Shown: positions 52,005 through 62,260, counted from the stretch's first letter. The stretch: DNA of 64,000 nucleotides from Myroides albus (GCF_009711045.1 NZ_WMJX01000011.1:36671-100670), one strand, 5' to 3'. Translations and numbers: made by a program. The notes: generated from the sequence alone by a model not told the origin.

Positions 52005-52442
52005 CTATTTGCGACCTGTACTTCCAAATCCACCTTCTCCTCTTGTGGTTTCAGTTAATACTTCAACGGGTTGCCAAGCAATTTGTTCATATTTTGCTAT
52101 AACCATTTGAGCGATTCTCTCTCCATTTTCGATTGTGAATGGCTCTTTGGATAAGTTGACTACAATCACTCCTATTTCTCCTCTATAGTCTGCGTCGATT
52201 GTCCCAGGACTGTTTAATAGAGTGATTCCCTTTTTTGCAGCTAATCCGCTTCGAGGGCGTATCTGTGCTTCATATCCTTCAGGTAGTTCTAAGTACAATC
52301 CTGTAGGTATAATTGCTCTTTCTAAACTTCCCAAAGTTACTGCTTCACTTAAGTTTGCTTTCAAATCCATACCTGCAGATTGTGCAGTTTCGTAATTTGG
52401 TAAAGAATGTTGGGATTTATTAATAATTTTTACTGTAGTCAT
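52005..52442 (-). CDS. dut: dUTP diphosphatase
   Basis: A 145-residue trimeric dUTPase with all five motifs: [38 protein letters not shown] and GEGGFGSTG. It removes dUTP and provides dUMP for thymidylate synthesis. A TATATTTG -7 element lies at 52464-52471. Confidence 0.97.
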   Translation of the reverse strand: MTTVKIINKSQHSLPNYETAQSAGMDLKANLSEAVTLGSLERAIIPTGLYLELPEGYEAQIRPRSGLAAKKGITLLNSPGTIDADYRGEIGVIVVNLSKEPFTIENGERIAQMVIAKYEQIAWQPVEVLTETTRGEGGFGSTGRK

Positions 52443-52463
52443 AGTCTAATTTTAAATAGGTCA

Positions 52464-52471
52464 CAAATATA
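52464..52471 (-). promoter_or_regulatory. -7 element of dut
   Basis: TATATTTG on the minus strand, 21 bases before the ATG at 52442. Confidence 0.5.
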
Positions 52472-52916
52472 AAAAAGTTATAGCTAAGTAAATAATATTA
52501 CTCCTATTAGTAGACAATATATCCCTGTGATTGCTGTATTATGAGTTTTAATTTTCAAATAATTTGATTTCATTATGGGTGTTTTTGTTCGCTTTTCTAA
52601 GGTATAGACCTGGTTTCAATGGTAACTTTAGGTACTATTTACTTTTGTTGTATTTGATTAGTAAATGCTATAATAAGTTCCACTTTTGCGATGAAGAGTG
52701 CCATGGCTTTCTTATACCCAAAAGTGCTTAAGTGATTCAAAACAATTTCTATAGTAGTTTGTAATCAGCGAAAGGCAATTGACAACTTATTTTATAAATC
52801 CCTTTTTTAGAGTTGTTTGTTATTGTTAATCAGTTTGTTATATGGTGTTTTGGACTTTTGTGTGTAATGCTAAAGTTAGTAGCAAAGCATCTTTATTTAT
52901 ATTGATATAAAGGTTG
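52472..52916. other. 445-bp divergent intergenic region between dut and xseA
   Basis: No gene, repeat or hairpin recognised apart from the flanking promoter elements. Confidence 0.35.
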
Positions 52917-52924
52917 TATTTTTG
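52917..52924 (+). promoter_or_regulatory. -7 element of xseA
   Basis: TATTTTTG matches TAnnTTTG, 19 bases before the GTG start at 52944. Confidence 0.5.
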
Positions 52925-52943
52925 TTAGTCTAAGTTTTTTGCC

Positions 52944-54422
52944 GTGAAAGAGGAAATCAAGTGGTTTACATTAAGTACTATTTTAGGTAGGGTAAAACAG
53001 ATATTTGACGAGTCTATATCTGGACATACTTTTTGGATGAAAGTGGAGATCTCTCAGTTTAAGAGAGATAGGAGAGGGCATGTTTATTTAGAATTGGTAG
53101 AGAATAGTGACGGAGTTATTCTTGCTAAAGCAAGGGGAACCATTTGGAATCACGTGGCGAATGTCATCTATTCTAAGTTGGATAAAGAGGCAAATAATAT
53201 TCTAAAAGAAGGTGCTGAAATCTTGTGTTTATGTGAAGTTGTTTATAATGTGGTTTTTGGTCTTTCGGTTAATGTATTAGACGTTGATTTGAGTTTCTCA
53301 TTAGGCGAAGTTGAACGAAGAAAGCAAGAGGCAATTAAGAAGTTAGAGGCTAATGGATTACTCGATTTGAATAAGAAGCTTTCTTTTCCTCTTGTTATTC
53401 AGAAGATTGCTTTAGTTGGATCCTTGAATACTGCTGGGCATATTGATTTCATTAATCAGTTGGAGTACAATGAGTATGGATTTGCCTTCGATATTGATTA
53501 CTTTGATTGTCGTGTACAGGGAGATAATGCTCATGTGGAAATTATTAATAAGCTAAATCAGATTCCTGAAAATACCTATGATGTTGTTGTTTTGCTAAGG
53601 GGAGGTGGTGCAGCTTTGGACTTGGATGAGTTTAATAACTATGCCTTGGCAGAAGTATTAGCGAGATTGCACACAGCTGTATTTACTGGTATTGGTCATG
53701 AAGTCGATACAACCGTAGCTGATTTTGTGGCTAATAAAAGGTTTAAAACACCCAGTGCTGTCGCTGCTTTTATTGTTGAAAGAGCTGTTCAGTTTCACAC
53801 GCAGGTAAAGAGCCTTTATGATAGTATCACTTCTATTGCCAAGCAGCAAGTTGAGATTCAGGGACATGTATTAGAAAAACTTAGTTCTCATTTGAAAATT
53901 GAAACTTCAAGAGTGTTGTTGTATGAGAAGAACAAGCTAAAATCGGATGTTAATTTGCTTGTTGTTGAATCGAATGGACGGATTCAAAAAGAGCGTTCGG
54001 CGATTAACCTTGCAAGTCAAACCATACATTATGCTCCAAGTTCAATTTGTTTAACTGAACGCAACAAACTGCGTGAGAAGGGAAGCCTGGTAGCGTACTT
54101 GTTTGGTGAGAATCTGAGAAGTAATAAGCAGAACATAGCACAACTCCGTGAGGTTTTGGAGTTGAGGGTTTCTTCGACTTTGAAAAAGGAAAAACTCAGA
54201 GTAGAACACTTGGAGCAGATTCCGAATTTATACGACTTGGATTCACTGATGAAAATGGGACTGGCTATTGTCTGGTATCAGAATAAGACAATTAATGAAT
54301 TTACTTCACTTCGTGAAGGGGATGTCATTCAAGTGGATGTATTTAATAAACGTTTCGAAATTGTAATTAAAGATATAAAAGAGAAAGAAAAATGGAAACA
54401 CTTACCTATGAAAGCGCAGTAA
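52944..54422 (+). CDS. xseA: exodeoxyribonuclease VII large subunit
   Basis: A 492-residue XseA, the nuclease subunit that degrades single-stranded DNA with XseB. The N-terminal OB-fold (about 5-110, FWMKVEISQFKRDRRGHVYLEL in part) is followed by the catalytic domain with LLRGGGAALDL, FTGIGHEVDTTVADFVA and KTPSAVAAFIVE, and then a long helical region and a C-terminal segment. The start is a GTG; the next ATG (codon 32) would remove part of the OB-fold. It overlaps xseB by 31 bases. Confidence 0.94.
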   Translation: MKEEIKWFTLSTILGRVKQIFDESISGHTFWMKVEISQFKRDRRGHVYLELVENSDGVILAKARGTIWNHVANVIYSKLDKEANNILKEGAEILCLCEVVYNVVFGLSVNVLDVDLSFSLGEVERRKQEAIKKLEANGLLDLNKKLSFPLVIQKIALVGSLNTAGHIDFINQLEYNEYGFAFDIDYFDCRVQGDNAHVEIINKLNQIPENTYDVVVLLRGGGAALDLDEFNNYALAEVLARLHTAVFTGIGHEVDTTVADFVANKRFKTPSAVAAFIVERAVQFHTQVKSLYDSITSIAKQQVEIQGHVLEKLSSHLKIETSRVLLYEKNKLKSDVNLLVVESNGRIQKERSAINLASQTIHYAPSSICLTERNKLREKGSLVAYLFGENLRSNKQNIAQLREVLELRVSSTLKKEKLRVEHLEQIPNLYDLDSLMKMGLAIVWYQNKTINEFTSLREGDVIQVDVFNKRFEIVIKDIKEKEKWKHLPMKAQ

Positions 54423-54586
54423 AAGAATTAGAAGCTATTCTAAGCGAATTAAAGGATAACCAAGTGACAATTGATGATTTGGCAGTTAAGGTGGAAAGAG
54501 CTTCTACGCTGATTGTATTCTGTAAGGAGAAGCTATCTAATACAGAGTTAAAAGTAGAGAATATTATTGAGAAATTAGGTTTATAG
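54392..54586 (+). CDS. xseB: exodeoxyribonuclease VII small subunit
   Basis: A 64-residue helical XseB with the family opening TYESAVKELEAILSEL and CKEKLSNTE. Several copies bind the XseA helices. Start overlaps the xseA 3' end, so the stoichiometry is likely set by coupled translation. Confidence 0.95.
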   Translation: METLTYESAVKELEAILSELKDNQVTIDDLAVKVERASTLIVFCKEKLSNTELKVENIIEKLGL

Positions 54587-54627
54587 TCAATCACTTGGGT
54601 GGTGTATTGATGATCAAGTGATTGACT
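54585..54627. terminator. hairpin between convergent xseB and the MscS gene
   Basis: Perfect 13-bp stem AGTCAATCACTTG / CAAGTGATTGACT (54585-54597 / 54615-54627) with a 17-base loop. No T-tract follows on the plus strand, so termination is uncertain. Confidence 0.5.
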
Positions 54628-54636
54628 GTAAATCTC

Positions 54637-55944
54637 TTAATGTTTACTATTTGAAATGAATTGTCTCACGTCGTCAGAAGATGGTAATTCATATACTTCA
54701 AGGTGAAAATAATCTACTGCTGCAAAAACATGGTCAAAAATGTCTGCCATGACATTTTCGTAGAATACCCATTGTGTACTATTGGTAAACATGTATAGTT
54801 CAATTGGCAATCCATGTTCTGTAGGTTGTAAATGCCTTACCATTAAGAAATATTCCTTGTGGATATGGGGGTTTTGTTGCGCGTATCTCAATACATAAGC
54901 CCTAAACATTCCTATATTTGTTATTCTTCGGCCATTGACAGGCATTGATTGATCTGCACCAGTGTTGGCATTATATTCTTCAATCTCCTTTTGTCTTTCT
55001 TCGATATAAGGTTTTAATAGTTGAATCTTTTTGAGGTTCTCTATTTCATCTTTTTCTAAAAAGCGGATAGAGGACATTTTAATATTGATACTCCTCTTAA
55101 TTCTCCTTCCTCCTGCATTGTGCATCCCTCTATAGTTTTTAAAGGAATCGCTAATTAGAAAATAGGTTGGTATTGTCGTAATTGTTTTGTCAAAATTCTG
55201 AACCTTTACAGTGCTCAAGTTTATCTCTAACACAGTTCCATCTGCACCAAACTTTGACATCTCAATCCAATCACCAACTCTTACCATATCATTGGTTGAA
55301 ACTTGAATACTCGCCACAAATCCCATTATTGTATCCTTAAAGACCAACATTAGAATAGCCGATGCTGCTCCTAAGGATAAAAAGAGATTTGCTGGTGATT
55401 GACCTGTAATAGTTGTATAGATAAAAATTGCAGCAAAGAAATATAAGAATATTGACGAAACTTGCGAATAACTATCAATGGGTTTGTCTGCTAATTTTGG
55501 TTTTGTTTTGGCGTAATCTCTGATACTCTTGATGACTGATCTCAATACCAAAGTCAAAGCTATAATTAATAATATATTAGTTACAGCTATCATGAATTGG
55601 GTTAGATTAGGAAAGCCTTTAAAGAATATTGGAAAGAATATCTTAGCTACAAAAACAGGAATAAGATGCGTAAAATTGTGTAGTAACTTATTTTCGATTA
55701 AGATATCGTCGAATTTGGTTTTACTTTTAATAGCAAATGACTTCACTAATACAATAATAATGTTTTTGAGTACATAGTCAAATATAAACATTATAACAGT
55801 GAAGGTTAACAGTAGGGTAATAGTGGTCGTGATATGAGTTTCGTATTCTCCTAACCCAAATGCTTTGATCATTTTGTAGAACCAATTGTACAGCCCGTTA
55901 AAGTTTTCAGGATCAATGATGTTATCTATTGTAATTGAATTCAA
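54637..55944 (-). CDS. MscS-family mechanosensitive channel (YbdG-like)
   Basis: A 435-residue inner-membrane protein with about five hydrophobic helices (about 40-60, 67-88, 95-135 as two, 160-215 as two) followed by the MscS beta domain with VRVGDWIEM and TVKVQNFDKTITTIPTYFLI. The phrase DGTVLEINLSTVKVQNFDKT and SDSFKNYRGM are closest to the YbdG/MscM branch, involved in mild osmotic protection. Its start is a TTG (MNSITIDN) with no upstream ATG; an ATG at 55872 would remove 24 residues. Confidence 0.88.
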   Translation of the reverse strand: MNSITIDNIIDPENFNGLYNWFYKMIKAFGLGEYETHITTTITLLLTFTVIMFIFDYVLKNIIIVLVKSFAIKSKTKFDDILIENKLLHNFTHLIPVFVAKIFFPIFFKGFPNLTQFMIAVTNILLIIALTLVLRSVIKSIRDYAKTKPKLADKPIDSYSQVSSIFLYFFAAIFIYTTITGQSPANLFLSLGAASAILMLVFKDTIMGFVASIQVSTNDMVRVGDWIEMSKFGADGTVLEINLSTVKVQNFDKTITTIPTYFLISDSFKNYRGMHNAGGRRIKRSINIKMSSIRFLEKDEIENLKKIQLLKPYIEERQKEIEEYNANTGADQSMPVNGRRITNIGMFRAYVLRYAQQNPHIHKEYFLMVRHLQPTEHGLPIELYMFTNSTQWVFYENVMADIFDHVFAAVDYFHLEVYELPSSDDVRQFISNSKH

Positions 55945-56115
55945 GTTGTATTTGTTTTTTAATTACTATTCTAATGTGTTTTAACAATATAACATTATTA
56001 TTTTGTTATGCAAGTTTAGTTGTTTTTAAGCTACGTTTTTCTTTTTTAACTTATGATTTTAAGTTGTGATAAGTAGTGTTTTTTGTTTTTCTGTATTTTG
56101 TTTAGGTATATTAAA

Positions 56116-56145
56116 AAAATGAGATAACAATTGTTATCTCATTTT
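56116..56145 (-). terminator. terminator of the OmpA-family gene
   Basis: Perfect 13-bp stem AAAATGAGATAAC / GTTATCTCATTTT (56116-56128 / 56133-56145), AATT loop, T-run on the minus strand. Confidence 0.88.
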
Positions 56146-56148
56146 ATA

Positions 56149-57054
56149 TTATAGTGCATTTAGCATTGAATTAATTTTGTCTAAGTTAGGGGTAAGTATA
56201 ACTTCAATTCGCCTATTTTTCGCCTTACCTTCTGGTGTATCGTTTGATTGTAATGGTGCATATTCACTTCGCCCTGCGGCAGTTATATTGCTTTTGACTA
56301 TATCTGGATTAGAGGTTATAATTTCAACGATAGCCAGGGCTCGTTTTGTAGACAAGTCCCAATTTGTTTTAACACCTTCTCCTAATTGGCCAACAATCTT
56401 GTCGTTATCTGTATGTCCTTCTATTAACACAGTTATATGAGGATTGTTTGCTAATACTTTTGACAATTCATTGACTGCTTGAGCTCCTTCCTGGTTTACA
56501 GACCAACTTCCAGATCGAAACAGCAACTTGTTTTCCATCGATACATATACACGGCCGTTTTTCTGTTCTATGCTTAAACCTTTTCCTTCAAAAGCGTTTA
56601 AAGCTGATGATAAGCTCTCTTTCAAATCGCGCATTTGCTTGTCATTCGCTGCAAGTATAGCTTCTAACTCCGCTATACGAGTTGATTTACTTGCAAGTTC
56701 ACTTTTGGCTGAAGATAAGCGTGCCGCTTCAGCTTCTAAAGCATCGCGATTATTTTTTTGTAGTGTTTTATACGACTGTTCTAAATCCTTTAAGCGATTT
56801 TCAGCAGCTATGATTTCAGCATTGAGGTTCTTGCGTTCTTCTTGCAGTTCCTTTAACTGTTTAGCAAGTTCTTTCTTCCCTTTTTCTAAATCACTATTAG
56901 AACTATTAAGCATAGCTAAGTCATTAGAGAGATTGTCGTTTTCTTTGAGTGCTTCTTGATATTGCTCTTCTAAATCGTTGTATAATCTTCGGGTTACACA
57001 TGATGAAAGTAATGCCGTGGCTATTAGGCCGAGTACGATCGTTCTAAGATTCAT
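56149..57054 (-). CDS. OmpA-family lipoprotein with coiled-coil
   Basis: A 301-residue lipoprotein (lipobox LLSSC, Cys19) with a long coiled-coil (about 25-160) and a C-terminal OmpA-like peptidoglycan-binding domain (about 165-290) containing VLIEGHTDND, WDLSTKRALAIVEI and KAKNRRIEVIL. It would tether the outer membrane to the wall. The post-Cys VTRR does not resemble the acidic surface signal, so it should face the periplasm. 31 bases downstream of exonuclease III. Confidence 0.92.
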   Translation of the reverse strand: MNLRTIVLGLIATALLSSCVTRRLYNDLEEQYQEALKENDNLSNDLAMLNSSNSDLEKGKKELAKQLKELQEERKNLNAEIIAAENRLKDLEQSYKTLQKNNRDALEAEAARLSSAKSELASKSTRIAELEAILAANDKQMRDLKESLSSALNAFEGKGLSIEQKNGRVYVSMENKLLFRSGSWSVNQEGAQAVNELSKVLANNPHITVLIEGHTDNDKIVGQLGEGVKTNWDLSTKRALAIVEIITSNPDIVKSNITAAGRSEYAPLQSNDTPEGKAKNRRIEVILTPNLDKINSMLNAL

Positions 57055-57085
57055 TTTTTAGCTTTTGCGTTTTATATTGCCTTTA

Positions 57086-57847
57086 TTATTTTATAACTAC
57101 TGAAATAGGACAGTGGTCAGAGTGTACAACGTCAGCTAATATTGACGCAGATTGGATGCGATATCTTAGCGTTTCTGTTACGAGGTTATAATCTATTCGC
57201 CATCCCTTGTTGTTGTTTCTTGCATTTGCTCTATAGGTCCACCAACTATAATTGTGTGGTTCCTTGTTAAACATTCTAAAGCTATCGATGAACCCATTGT
57301 TGATAAACTTGTCTAACCATGCTCTTTCTTCTGGCAAGAATCCTGATACTTTAGCATTGCGAACTGGATCGTGAATATCAATAGCTTGGTGACATATATT
57401 GTAATCTCCACAGATAACGAGATTAGGTACGTCCTTCTTAAGTTCTGTTATATAAGTGAAAAAATCATCCATATATTGATACTTAAAGTCTAAACGATCA
57501 ATGTTTGATGCTGAGGGTAGATATAAAGACATCACTGAAATATCGTCAAAATCAACTCTTACATTTCTTCCTTCAAAGTCCATATAATCTATTCCCGTCC
57601 CATAAACTACATTGTTGGGTTTGTGTTTACTCAATATTGCTACACCACTATAGCCTGCTTTATTTGCTGAAAAGTAATATTGGTATGGATACCCTGCAGC
57701 AGCTAAGTCCTCTACTGGAATCTGGTCTTCTTTCGCTTTAGTTTCTTGTAAGCAAATGACATCTGCATTTTCTTCTTGTATCCAATCAATGAATCCTTTT
57801 TTGATTGCAGCACGTATTCCATTTACGTTATATGATATTATCTTCAT
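57086..57847 (-). CDS. xth: exodeoxyribonuclease III
   Basis: A 253-residue AP endonuclease / 3'-5' exonuclease of base-excision repair. Family motifs: YNVNGIRAA (6-14), CLQETKA, SGVAILSK, CGDYNICH and the terminal SDHCPI. Normal length. It has a TATTTTTG -7 element 20 bases upstream and is probably co-transcribed with the OmpA-family gene. Confidence 0.95.
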   Translation of the reverse strand: MKIISYNVNGIRAAIKKGFIDWIQEENADVICLQETKAKEDQIPVEDLAAAGYPYQYYFSANKAGYSGVAILSKHKPNNVVYGTGIDYMDFEGRNVRVDFDDISVMSLYLPSASNIDRLDFKYQYMDDFFTYITELKKDVPNLVICGDYNICHQAIDIHDPVRNAKVSGFLPEERAWLDKFINNGFIDSFRMFNKEPHNYSWWTYRANARNNNKGWRIDYNLVTETLRYRIQSASILADVVHSDHCPISVVIK

Positions 57848-57867
57848 TTTAAATTGTTTTAATAGCC

Positions 57868-57875
57868 CAAAAATA
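57868..57875 (-). promoter_or_regulatory. -7 element of exonuclease III
   Basis: TATTTTTG on the minus strand, 20 bases before the ATG at 57847. Confidence 0.5.
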
Positions 57876-58004
57876 GAAAAATTATAAGTTTATGCTATAT
57901 TACTTATGTATGTTTTAATCAGTTATTTAGGTTTTTTTTAAATGGTTTTGGAGTAAAAATCAGCTACTTATGTTGAAATAAAAGAGATTGCCTAAATATT
58001 TTAG

Positions 58005-58012
58005 TATATTTG
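58005..58012 (+). promoter_or_regulatory. -7 element of the OlsF-like gene
   Basis: TATATTTG matches TAnnTTTG, 22 bases before the ATG at 58035. A TTG at 57988-57990 is only 14 bases upstream. Confidence 0.5.
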
Positions 58013-58034
58013 TATTATTAATTATGATTATTAA

Positions 58035-59870
58035 ATGGGGTTAGTAACAGCTAAAGAAGTAGCTAAGGCAATTAATGTTGACAAATACGGTGTTTTTGGC
58101 ACATTGACTGGTTGGATGTTGATGAAAACGCTTAAGATTACTACATTAAATAAGATCTACAATAAGAATAAGCATCTTAACGATTTAGAGTTCCTAAATG
58201 CTATTTTAGAAGAGTTTCAAATTGATTTTGAGATAGATCCAGAAGAATTAAAGAGACTGCCAAAAAAAGGTCCTTATATTACTATTTCTAACCATCCTCT
58301 TGGTGGCATAGACGGTATTCTGTTGCTTAAATTGATGATGGAACACGATCCTGATTTTAAGATTATTGCTAATTTTTTACTTCACAGGATAGAGCCTCTT
58401 AAGCCTTTCATTATGCCTGTTAATCCTTTTGAGAATAACAAGGATGCGAAGTCTAGTGTGATAGGTCTTAAAGATACACTTCGCCATCTAAGTGATGGAA
58501 AACCCTTAGGGATTTTTCCTGCTGGAGAAGTGTCTACCTATAAGGATGGTAAATTAGTTGTTGATAAACCTTGGGAGGAAGGGGCAATTAAGCTGATTAA
58601 GAAAGCTAATGTTCCTGTCGTTCCTATTTATTTTCACGCACAGAATAGTAAGTTGTTTTATTTTTTATCTAAGATAAATCCAACTTTGCGTACCGCTAAA
58701 CTTCCTTCAGAATTGTTAACTCAGAAGAATCGTACAATCAAGATACGCATAGGTCGTCCAATTTCAGTTGAAGAACAAAATGAGCATTATGATTTATCAG
58801 ATTATGGTAACTTTTTGAGGTTTAAAACTTATTTGTTGTCTAATGCTTATAAAGGTGATATCAATCGTTGGATTAAGGTACCTTCCTTTAATTTTAAGTT
58901 GCCGAAAACGGTAAAAGAAATTGCATCTCCATCTTCGAATGATACTATTAAGTCTGAAATCGAAGCACTTCGAGAAGGTGATTTCCGTTTACTTCAGTCT
59001 AAGAATTATGAGGTTTTCTTGTGTAAGTCAGATAAGATACCGACAATTATGCGTGAGATAGGTCGCTTAAGAGAGATTACTTTTAGAGAAGTAGGAGAGG
59101 GAACAAATAATTCAACCGATATTGACCAATACGACTCTTATTATCACCATATGTTCTTGTGGGACTCAGAAGCTGAGCAACTCTGTGGAGCTTATCGTAT
59201 GGGATTAGGATCTGAGATTTACAAGAAACACGGTATTAACGGTTTTTACTTGAACGAATTATTTCGCTTTGAGTCTGAATTGTATCCAATGATGGCTCAA
59301 TCTATCGAAATGGGGCGTGCTTTTATTATTAAGGAGTACCAACAAAAGCCTATGCCGCTGTTCTTACTTTGGAAAGGGATTGTGCATACAACGCTGAGAT
59401 ACCCTGAACACAAGTATTTAATAGGAGGTGTGAGTATTAGTAATCAGTTTTCCGATTTTTCTAAATCGTTGATGATTGAGTTTATGAGATCTCACTATTT
59501 TGATCCTTTCATTGCTCAGTATGTTACTCCTAAAATGGAGTATAAGGTCAATCTAAAGGAATCTGATCGCGATTTAATTTTTAATGAGACAGATTCAGAT
59601 CTGAATAAATTTGATAAAGTTATTGAGGATATTGAACCTGGTAAGTTGAGAGTACCTGTTTTGATTAAAAAGTATATTAAGCAAAATGCAAAGGTAATTG
59701 CTTTTAACGTTGATCCTTTATTTAATAATGCTATTGATGGTCTGATGTATATTAAGATTGCCGATCTACCTGAAAGTACTGTTAAACCTGTAATGGAAGA
59801 GTTTGAGGCAGAACTTGAACGCAAGATTCAAGAGGAAAATCAACAAAGAGAAAGAGAGAAGAGTATTTAA
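58035..59870 (+). CDS. olsF: fused acyltransferase: PlsC-like plus OlsB/GNAT-like (OlsF type)
   Basis: A 611-residue two-domain protein. The N-terminal domain (about 1-290) is a lysophospholipid-type O-acyltransferase with NHPLGGIDG, FPAGEVST and VPVVPIYFH. The C-terminal domain (about 315-530) is a GNAT-type N-acyltransferase of the OlsB group (REITFREVGEG, AYRMGLGSEI, MGRAFIIKEYQQKPMPLFLL in part). OlsF proteins of Serratia and Flavobacterium make ornithine lipids in one polypeptide; related proteins make glycine lipids in Bacteroides. The tail from about 530 is charged and helical. The amino-acid headgroup is not decidable from sequence. Confidence 0.78.
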   Translation: MGLVTAKEVAKAINVDKYGVFGTLTGWMLMKTLKITTLNKIYNKNKHLNDLEFLNAILEEFQIDFEIDPEELKRLPKKGPYITISNHPLGGIDGILLLKLMMEHDPDFKIIANFLLHRIEPLKPFIMPVNPFENNKDAKSSVIGLKDTLRHLSDGKPLGIFPAGEVSTYKDGKLVVDKPWEEGAIKLIKKANVPVVPIYFHAQNSKLFYFLSKINPTLRTAKLPSELLTQKNRTIKIRIGRPISVEEQNEHYDLSDYGNFLRFKTYLLSNAYKGDINRWIKVPSFNFKLPKTVKEIASPSSNDTIKSEIEALREGDFRLLQSKNYEVFLCKSDKIPTIMREIGRLREITFREVGEGTNNSTDIDQYDSYYHHMFLWDSEAEQLCGAYRMGLGSEIYKKHGINGFYLNELFRFESELYPMMAQSIEMGRAFIIKEYQQKPMPLFLLWKGIVHTTLRYPEHKYLIGGVSISNQFSDFSKSLMIEFMRSHYFDPFIAQYVTPKMEYKVNLKESDRDLIFNETDSDLNKFDKVIEDIEPGKLRVPVLIKKYIKQNAKVIAFNVDPLFNNAIDGLMYIKIADLPESTVKPVMEEFEAELERKIQEENQQREREKSI

Positions 59871-59894
59871 TCTTTATATATTTAATTTCAACAG

Positions 59895-59926
59895 AAAGGG
59901 CTTAGTGTACACTAAGCCCTTTTTTA
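59895..59926. terminator. terminator between the OlsF-like gene and the hydroxyacid dehydrogenase
   Basis: Nearly perfect palindrome AAAGGGCTTAGTG / CACTAAGCCCTTT (59895-59922) with a T-rich tail on the plus strand. Confidence 0.85.
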
Positions 59927-59946
59927 TTGTATCGTGAAAAGCACAG

Positions 59947-60888
59947 TTACAGTTTTTTGATTTTATCTATAATTACTTGTGCTAGTTTTTCTTTACTCTC
60001 GATTGTCCATCCAGCAATATGTGGCGATAAAAGTACATTTTTAGCTTGTATTAAGTATTGCATTGGTTCTGGCAAGCTGTTCTCTGTGAACATATTTTCA
60101 AAACTTGATTTCTCATACTCTAATACATCTAATGCTGCACCTAATACTTTTTTTTCTTTTAATGCTTCAACTAAGTCTGCTGTATTAACAGCTTTACCTC
60201 TTGCTGTATTTATCAACCAAAATGGCTTCTTGCAATTCTCTATAAAAGCTTTGTTTACTAAGTTAATTGTTTGTGGAGTTTGCGGCGTATGTAAACTAAT
60301 AATATCAGCTTCTTCTTGTAACTCATGAAGAGAAACTTGTTTGGCAAATTGATTTTCTAAATTGTCTTTTATATCATAGAAAATTACCTTACAATCAAAA
60401 CCTTGTAGGCGTTTTGCAAATGCATTACCCATGTTGCCATAACCTATCAGACCAACAGTTTTACCCTCAATCTCTATACCTCGGTTGCCTTCTCTTATCC
60501 AAATGCCTTGTCTTACTTCTTGATCTACTAAATTCAATTTGTTTAGTAGTGAAAGCAGCATCCCTAAGGCGTGTTCACCAACTGCTGTCCTATTTCCTTC
60601 AGGAGCTGCAATAAGTTTTACACCTTTTTGTATGGCGTAATCACAATCTATATTCTCTAACCCTGCACCAACGCGACCTATAAATTTTAAATTTGTCGCC
60701 AAATCTAAGAATTGGCGATCGATTTTAAATCGACTGCGAATAATAATGCCTTCATATTGATGGATACTTTGCTCAATTATTTCTTTAGAAGTGGTATAAT
60801 CTTCTACATTTTCATATCCTAGTAATGAAAGCTCTCTTATCATTAAGGGATGATTGCTGTCAATATGAAGTACTTTTCTTGTTTGCAT
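59947..60888 (-). CDS. D-2-hydroxyacid dehydrogenase (SerA-like, no ACT domain)
   Basis: A 313-residue NAD-dependent dehydrogenase. The nucleotide-binding motif is GLIGYGNMGNAFAKRL (about 146-161); catalytic residues fit R(231 region, NTARGKAV), E (ALDVLEYE) and H (SPHIAGWT). Closest by look to 3-phosphoglycerate dehydrogenase without the C-terminal regulatory domain, but erythronate-4-phosphate or other substrates are possible. Last gene after mgtE with 19 bases between. Confidence 0.85.
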   Translation of the reverse strand: MQTRKVLHIDSNHPLMIRELSLLGYENVEDYTTSKEIIEQSIHQYEGIIIRSRFKIDRQFLDLATNLKFIGRVGAGLENIDCDYAIQKGVKLIAAPEGNRTAVGEHALGMLLSLLNKLNLVDQEVRQGIWIREGNRGIEIEGKTVGLIGYGNMGNAFAKRLQGFDCKVIFYDIKDNLENQFAKQVSLHELQEEADIISLHTPQTPQTINLVNKAFIENCKKPFWLINTARGKAVNTADLVEALKEKKVLGAALDVLEYEKSSFENMFTENSLPEPMQYLIQAKNVLLSPHIAGWTIESKEKLAQVIIDKIKKL

Positions 60889-60907
60889 ATTACTTTTTAG
60901 TTTTTCG

Positions 60908-62260
60908 TTAGAATCCTAATATTACTTTCGCAATAGAGAAGTAAATTAAGATTCCAAATATGTCATTACTGGTAGTAATAAAAGGCCCTGTTGCTAAAGC
61001 TGGGTCAATACCGTATTTGTTTAAGAAAATTGGAACGAAGGTTCCTATTAAACTGGCTATAATGATCACGCTGATTAATGCGATAGAAACGGTTATACCT
61101 ATAATATAATCGACTCCTAATAGGAAGTGACTTCCCAACATCATTAAAATAGCCAAGAGAAATCCATTTAGTAAGCTTAAGGTAACTTCTTTTAATAGGC
61201 GTTTCCAGATTGATCCAGTGATAGAATTGTTTGCAAGACCTTGTACAATGATGGCTGAAGATTGTACTCCTACATTTCCTGCCATAGCGGCAATTAACGG
61301 TGTGAAAAAGAAGAGTACTCCAAATTTTTCCATTGCTCCTTCAAAGCTTCTTGAAACATTTACAGCGACAAATCCCCCAATCATCGCCAAAACTAACCAT
61401 GGCAATCGTGCGCGAGTTAACATTAGAATACTGTCATTGGCCTCAACGTCTTGCGAAATACCCGCTGCTAATTGGTAGTCTTTATCTGCTTCTTCTTTGA
61501 TGACGTCGACAATGTCATCAATTGTAATTCTACCTACAAGTCTTCCCATCTCATCCACTACAGGGATAGCTTCTAAGTCATATTTTTGCATTATACGAGC
61601 TACTTCTACATCTTTGGTGTCTACTTTCACATAATCAACATTGCGTATATATACATCGCTAATATGTGTTGTAGTGGATGTCGTAAGTAAATCTTTTAGG
61701 GATAAACGCCCTTTTAATCTGCTCTCATCGTCAATAACGTATATAGAGTGAACTCTTGATACATGCTCAGCTTGCTTGCGCATTTCTTTTACACAAGTAA
61801 GTACGGACCAATTTTCATTAACAGAGACAAATTCTTTAGCCATTAATCCCCCTGCTGTATCCTCGTCGTATCGCAGTAACTCGACGATGTCTTTTGCATG
61901 TTCTAAATCTTCTAATTCAGAGAGAACTTCTTCCTTCTTACCCTCAGGTAACTCTGATATAATATCTGCAGCGTCATCTGTATCTAATTCGTCTAATTCT
62001 TCTGCAATTTCTTTTGGAGAAAGACCTCTAAGAATCTTTTCCCTTATATCTTCGTCTAATTCTAATAGAATTTCCGCTGTAATTTCACTATCAAGTATGT
62101 CAAATATATAGGAGGCCTCGTCGTTCGAAAGCTCATTCATTATCTCAGCAATATCCGCATAGTGCAAATCTTGTAAAATAACTAATAGTTCTTTTTCATC
62201 TTTTTTTGCGATTAACTCCTCAATTAACTCGATAGATTCTTTACAGATTTTGAACTCCAT
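60908..62260 (-). CDS. mgtE: magnesium transporter MgtE
   Basis: A 450-residue MgtE: N-terminal acidic helical MgtE_N domain (about 10-130, [22 protein letters not shown] in part), two CBS domains (about 135-255, [16 protein letters not shown]) and five transmembrane helices (about 285-450) with the pore segment [20 protein letters not shown] and N domains close the channel when Mg2+ is high. Its start overlaps the ksgA 3' end by 20 bases. Confidence 0.96.
   Translation of the reverse strand: MEFKICKESIELIEELIAKKDEKELLVILQDLHYADIAEIMNELSNDEASYIFDILDSEITAEILLELDEDIREKILRGLSPKEIAEELDELDTDDAADIISELPEGKKEEVLSELEDLEHAKDIVELLRYDEDTAGGLMAKEFVSVNENWSVLTCVKEMRKQAEHVSRVHSIYVIDDESRLKGRLSLKDLLTTSTTTHISDVYIRNVDYVKVDTKDVEVARIMQKYDLEAIPVVDEMGRLVGRITIDDIVDVIKEEADKDYQLAAGISQDVEANDSILMLTRARLPWLVLAMIGGFVAVNVSRSFEGAMEKFGVLFFFTPLIAAMAGNVGVQSSAIIVQGLANNSITGSIWKRLLKEVTLSLLNGFLLAILMMLGSHFLLGVDYIIGITVSIALISVIIIASLIGTFVPIFLNKYGIDPALATGPFITTSNDIFGILIYFSIAKVILGF

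Noticed and set aside
54585..54627. Strong terminator after xseB
   Set aside because: The stem is perfect but has a long loop and no T-tract, so it was listed only with moderate confidence.
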